From Agelaius tricolor (taxonomy: Eukaryota > Chordata > Aves > Passeriformes > Icteridae), in NCBI GenBank assembly GCA_023055355.1, contig JALJCS010000001.1, positions 81,446,881 to 81,510,880 on the forward strand: 64,000 bases of DNA. The letters run 5' to 3'. Position numbers and translations under genes: made by a program. Under the pieces are notes generated by a model that searched no databases, was not told the DNA's origin, and worked only from the letters and a program-made list of their open reading frames with translations. Shown one piece after another: positions 60,931 to 64,000 of this stretch (its first letter is position 1; every line of letters starts with the position of its first letter).

Positions 60931-61451
60931 ATAGAACCTTGCATGACTCTGTCATCAGCTCTGCCTGGTCTTTACCAGAGGGTAGACAAAAAGAGAAGAA
61001 AAGAACATGTCAGGGTTTGTCTACATTATTCAGATCTAATTTACCAGGTATAGGCAAAGCCTTTTTTAAACAATTTTTTTCCTGAGATTTCCACTGAGAT
61101 GAAGGACATTGCCACACTAGAAGTCCAGGCAAATATGGAACAGGCTGGGACTAGTGATGTCTTTTGGTGCCACCTGACTCTGTTTCTTTGAGAAACTAAT
61201 TAATTTGCCTCATAGGACACAGATATAAGGGTCTGACAACACCTATGCCTCTGCTTTTGATAGAAATGCTTCCAAAGATAATAAGAACATAAATGTGTCA
61301 CCTCAATTTATGCAGACATTGTGCATCTTTGCAGATATCCAGGCAGAAGGGAGGCTAGGTCCATAGTCCAACTACATTCCTTGGCAAGTCTCCCTTCAAC
61401 TCCTTAAGGTTTGAGTGATATTCAAGGGTGTGGACTAGAGATATATATTGT
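60931..61451. other. Unique sequence, no gene seen
   Basis: No recognisable repeat or exon up to the LTR boundary. Confidence 0.45.
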
Positions 61452-61839
61452 TGTCGTGGTTCCAGCCAGGACAAGGTGAATTTTTTGCAGCACCTGGGAG
61501 GGGGCATGGCCAGGATCTAAGGTTGTTCTATAGTATTGCTGGGACTGGGGGCAGGGACTCTCTCCCAGGGATAAGGGGCTCCTTCCAGATGAGAAAACAT
61601 GGTGGAGGGAGGTGTCCAGTATTTTCTGTTATTTGGGATGTTTTTCCATGTGAACATTTTATTTTCTTACACCTTTTATTATTAGTATTGTCTCTGTTAC
61701 TGTTCATTTTATCTCATTGCTGTTCCAAGTAAACTGTTCTTACCTCAACCTATGATATTTGCCTTTGTGCCTGCAGTTGGAGGGGACATGGGGAGTAGTG
61801 GGGGCACTGAACTGGGGACTGAATTCCTAAACCGTGACA
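61452..61839 (+). mobile_element. Solo LTR, avian ERVL-like
   Basis: Starts 'tgtcgtggttccagccagg' and ends 'ctaaaccgtgaca', giving near-perfect inverted termini (TGTCGTGGTT / AACCGTGACA) as in songbird ERV LTRs. Internal landmarks include 'gggagggggcatggccagga' and 'aagtaaactgttcttacctc' followed by 'aacctatga', the typical R/U5 zone that sets the plus orientation. Flanking 5-mers attgt (61447-61451) and atggt (61840-61844) match at 4 of 5 positions, fitting a 5-bp target-site duplication with one later change. No internal viral sequence adjoins it. Open frames 61448-61732 and 61752-62066 are incidental. Confidence 0.9.
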
Positions 61840-61844
61840 ATGGT

Positions 61845-62999
61845 CTAGACAGGAAAACTGTGTTCACCCGTGGAACACTGTGGATCTTCACACTGCCCAC
61901 CGAGATGAGCCCATGGTTTATGCTAAACCCCTGCAATGCTTTTGGGCATCATTGCCAGTTTTTCCTTGCTCAAAACAGTGTTAGGGATCATATTAACATT
62001 AAGCAGGACAAGAACCAGGGACCTTGTGCTCAATCCTGGTCTTGTAGACCATACTATTACAGATAGTTGAAGTGGGTACCACCAGGAGAAGAAAGAGAAG
62101 AAATTTTTTGCAGGGGAATGTGTTCTCCCTTTAATTCTAATGATTCCTGGCTATTTTTATGTACAGTAGTTAGTTTTCAGACTGATGAGAAGAAGTCTCA
62201 TTTGTGCAGATGGGAAATGCTTATTATGCTAATAGTGTTCTGCATTGTTAGCAGAGATTATTAAAAGGAGATGTTAGAAATGCCTCTAGTGGAATTAAGT
62301 AGGTGACAAGGTAAAATGAAGAGATAAATGACAACAGTGATTAGGAAATGGATTGTGCTGAATACATCAGTGCAAATGAAGAAGGGAAAGGGACTACTTT
62401 TAAAACAAATTATTTAATCAGTGAGGTAGCCATGAAAAACATACAAAAAGATAGTTTATCTAGATGATACCAAACTCTGCTTGTGAGATTACATGTGATG
62501 TTTATTCTGGAGAAACCTGAGAGAAGTGTCAAAATGATCAGCAAGGAGGAAAAAGAGAACACCTGAAAGTAAGGAGGCCATTGACAGGCTTGTGTTTTAT
62601 AATTAATAAATTTTGTCAAATATATGTATGGACAACTACATATTTAACATGAAATTTAGTGCAATGTGCTATTCATCTTTTCTGAACTTGTAATACATCA
62701 AGAAAATGAAACTTTAGAGGTAGTCCTACAGGCTGTCTGGTCACACCAGTCTCTCCTAATGCCTTAAGAACTGCTGCTCTTTGGCATGTTGCCTCTATAT
62801 CTACTTCCATTGTTCCAGATGCAGACGGGATTGTGACTCCAATCTGAAAAATAGGCTTTTGTCTTTGTTTCTGAAGTAACACATGTCAATAGCCTGACTG
62901 TGCTGTAAACTTTCTCTAAATGCTTGATGAAAATCAATGCTTATTTATAAAGTGCTATTGCAGCACTGCAGTTTGATATGACAGAACCAGTCATGGAAA
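61845..62999. other. Unique sequence, no gene seen
   Basis: No recognised repeat, RNA gene or exon. Short open frames (62067-62264 plus, 62673-62882 minus) lack domains. Confidence 0.45.
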
Positions 63000-63370
63000 A
63001 TAAATGATTTGAGGAATATGGCTTTTTCCTTGTTTGTGGATCAGCAGTGAATCAATCCTGCCAATGTATTGATTATTCTTATTATTCAGTATGGGTAAAA
63101 GCTTTCCTTGTTGTGTCAATTACCATCACACAGCATGTTCAAACATTGATCATTTCGGCTGTTCTCACTTGCAGTATGTGACAGATCGCTAAAGTTTCTG
63201 GAGCCGTTTTGACTCCCTCATCATATGCCTGAAACTCCTATGAGAGGCAGAAGAGTGAAGAACAGCAAATAGTTACAATCATTAGCTGATAACAATTGTT
63301 CTTGCTTGCATTCAAACTTTCCTGCTTTCGTACCTGGTAGGCAATATAAGGATTGCTTTTTTCTCCCCTG
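63000..63370. promoter_or_regulatory. Candidate conserved non-coding element
   Basis: Non-repetitive tract with several retained CpGs ('tgatcatttcggctgttc', 'acagatcgctaaagtttctg', 'ggagccgttttgactccctc', 'ctttcgtacctggtagg') and factor-like cores ('tgtattgattattcttatta', 'gtgtcaattaccatcacaca', 'atcattagctgataacaatt'). Unmutated CpGs in AT-rich non-coding DNA suggest constraint or a young sequence; no transposon signature is visible. Enhancer role is inference. Confidence 0.35.
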
Positions 63371-64000
63371 GTATTGAGTATCAGTTAAACAGAGAACTCC
63401 GTTGGGACAAATGCTGCTTCTTTCAGATTAATTGTCAATAGCATCTGTGGCTTCCTAGCAGAAATAATCACGAATACAAACATTTACTGACCAGAAAACT
63501 TGTGTTGACTAAAATCAAAATAGGTTCCTAAATTTTGTTTGGAATGGGGAGCTGTTTGTGATTTCCAGAATGACTGCAGAACCTCATAATGCACCATCCA
63601 GCTTTCCTTTCTCTTGTTCTGATTATGTTGATGGAGGGCCAGATTCTCTGGTCTACCTAGCCAAAATGGGGCACCCCTAAATGCATGGGTTGTAGTTGGT
63701 GTGCACACTCTTATTGTAACATCTGAGTGCCTCACAAACTTCAAATTCTCTGAGAGGAGCAAGTAAATTATTGCCTTTCACTGACAGTAAACTAGAGCTA
63801 AGAAAGGCTCCATAACTTGTCTAATGTCACGTAGGAAAACTGCAGTTGAACAAAACAAATTTTCTGGATTGTGGACCCTAAACATCCAGGACTTAAACTT
63901 CCTTTCAGGTTGATAATGCACAAGATGCTTGAGCTGTGAAGTACAACAATAAAGGTCATCTTCCATGAAGAAGTGCCTGGATACAGAATGTTTGCTTGGC
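63371..64000. other. Unique sequence to the window end, no gene seen
   Basis: Two short minus open frames (63484-63762 and 63778-63966) have no recognisable domain. No repeat recognised. Confidence 0.45.

Noticed and set aside
1..64000. A previously undescribed multi-gene system (defence, biosynthetic or toxin cluster)
   Set aside because: There is no run of co-directed coding genes, no ribosome-binding-site pattern and no CRISPR-like spaced repeats. The content is vertebrate non-coding DNA with avian transposon relics.

Overview
The window looks like a gene-poor, AT-rich stretch of a bird nuclear genome, most likely a passerine. I infer this from many chicken-repeat 1 (CR1) LINE fragments with the avian 3' signature (on the minus strand these read 'tcatagaatcat...ggttggaaaagg' and 'cttccaacc') and from three long terminal repeats (LTRs) resembling songbird ERVK and ERVL families as I remember them. 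The species assignment is inference. I found no protein-coding exon, tRNA, rRNA, CRISPR array or prokaryotic-type operon that I can support. The longest open frames are short (160 residues or fewer), have no recognisable domain, and are explained by strand skew, by repeats or by chance. The window could be intergenic or lie inside a very large intron; the sequence alone does not decide.

Layout. 1-8.8 kb: unique AT-rich DNA with one old CR1-like relic (about 965-1228), a G/T-rich low-complexity tract (1531-1604), a short minus-strand CR1 tail (2836-3005) and a 29-bp tandem duplication (5557-5624). 8.8-10.1 kb: a CR1 tail on minus and a 0.6-kb CR1 3' fragment on plus. 10-29.5 kb: almost free of recognisable repeats, with small tandem duplications, a perfect 20-bp palindrome, a purine-skewed block, GC-richer islands and several tracts that look like conserved non-coding elements. 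29,587-30,219: a solo LTR of ERVK type with a perfect 6-bp target-site duplication. 33,147-34,178: a GC-rich ERVL-type LTR on minus with degenerate internal repeats. 43.5-49.7 kb: two related CR1 copies in opposite orientation, the second retaining a decayed reverse-transcriptase C-terminus. 53.1-54.5 kb: an (ATT)n microsatellite next to a plus CR1, followed tail-to-tail by a minus CR1. 57.6 kb: a short CR1 tail. 61,452-61,839: a third solo LTR with a 4-of-5 target-site match.

Nothing here supports an undescribed multi-gene system. The points most worth a second look are the AT-rich, homeodomain-motif-rich tracts (candidate conserved enhancers; 63.0-63.4, 28.6-29.4, 13.7-14.1, 8.06-8.54, 44.9-45.3 and 17.5-17.6 kb), two canonical G-quadruplex motifs, the inverted CR1 pair, and the LTRs as possible promoters or polyadenylation sites.
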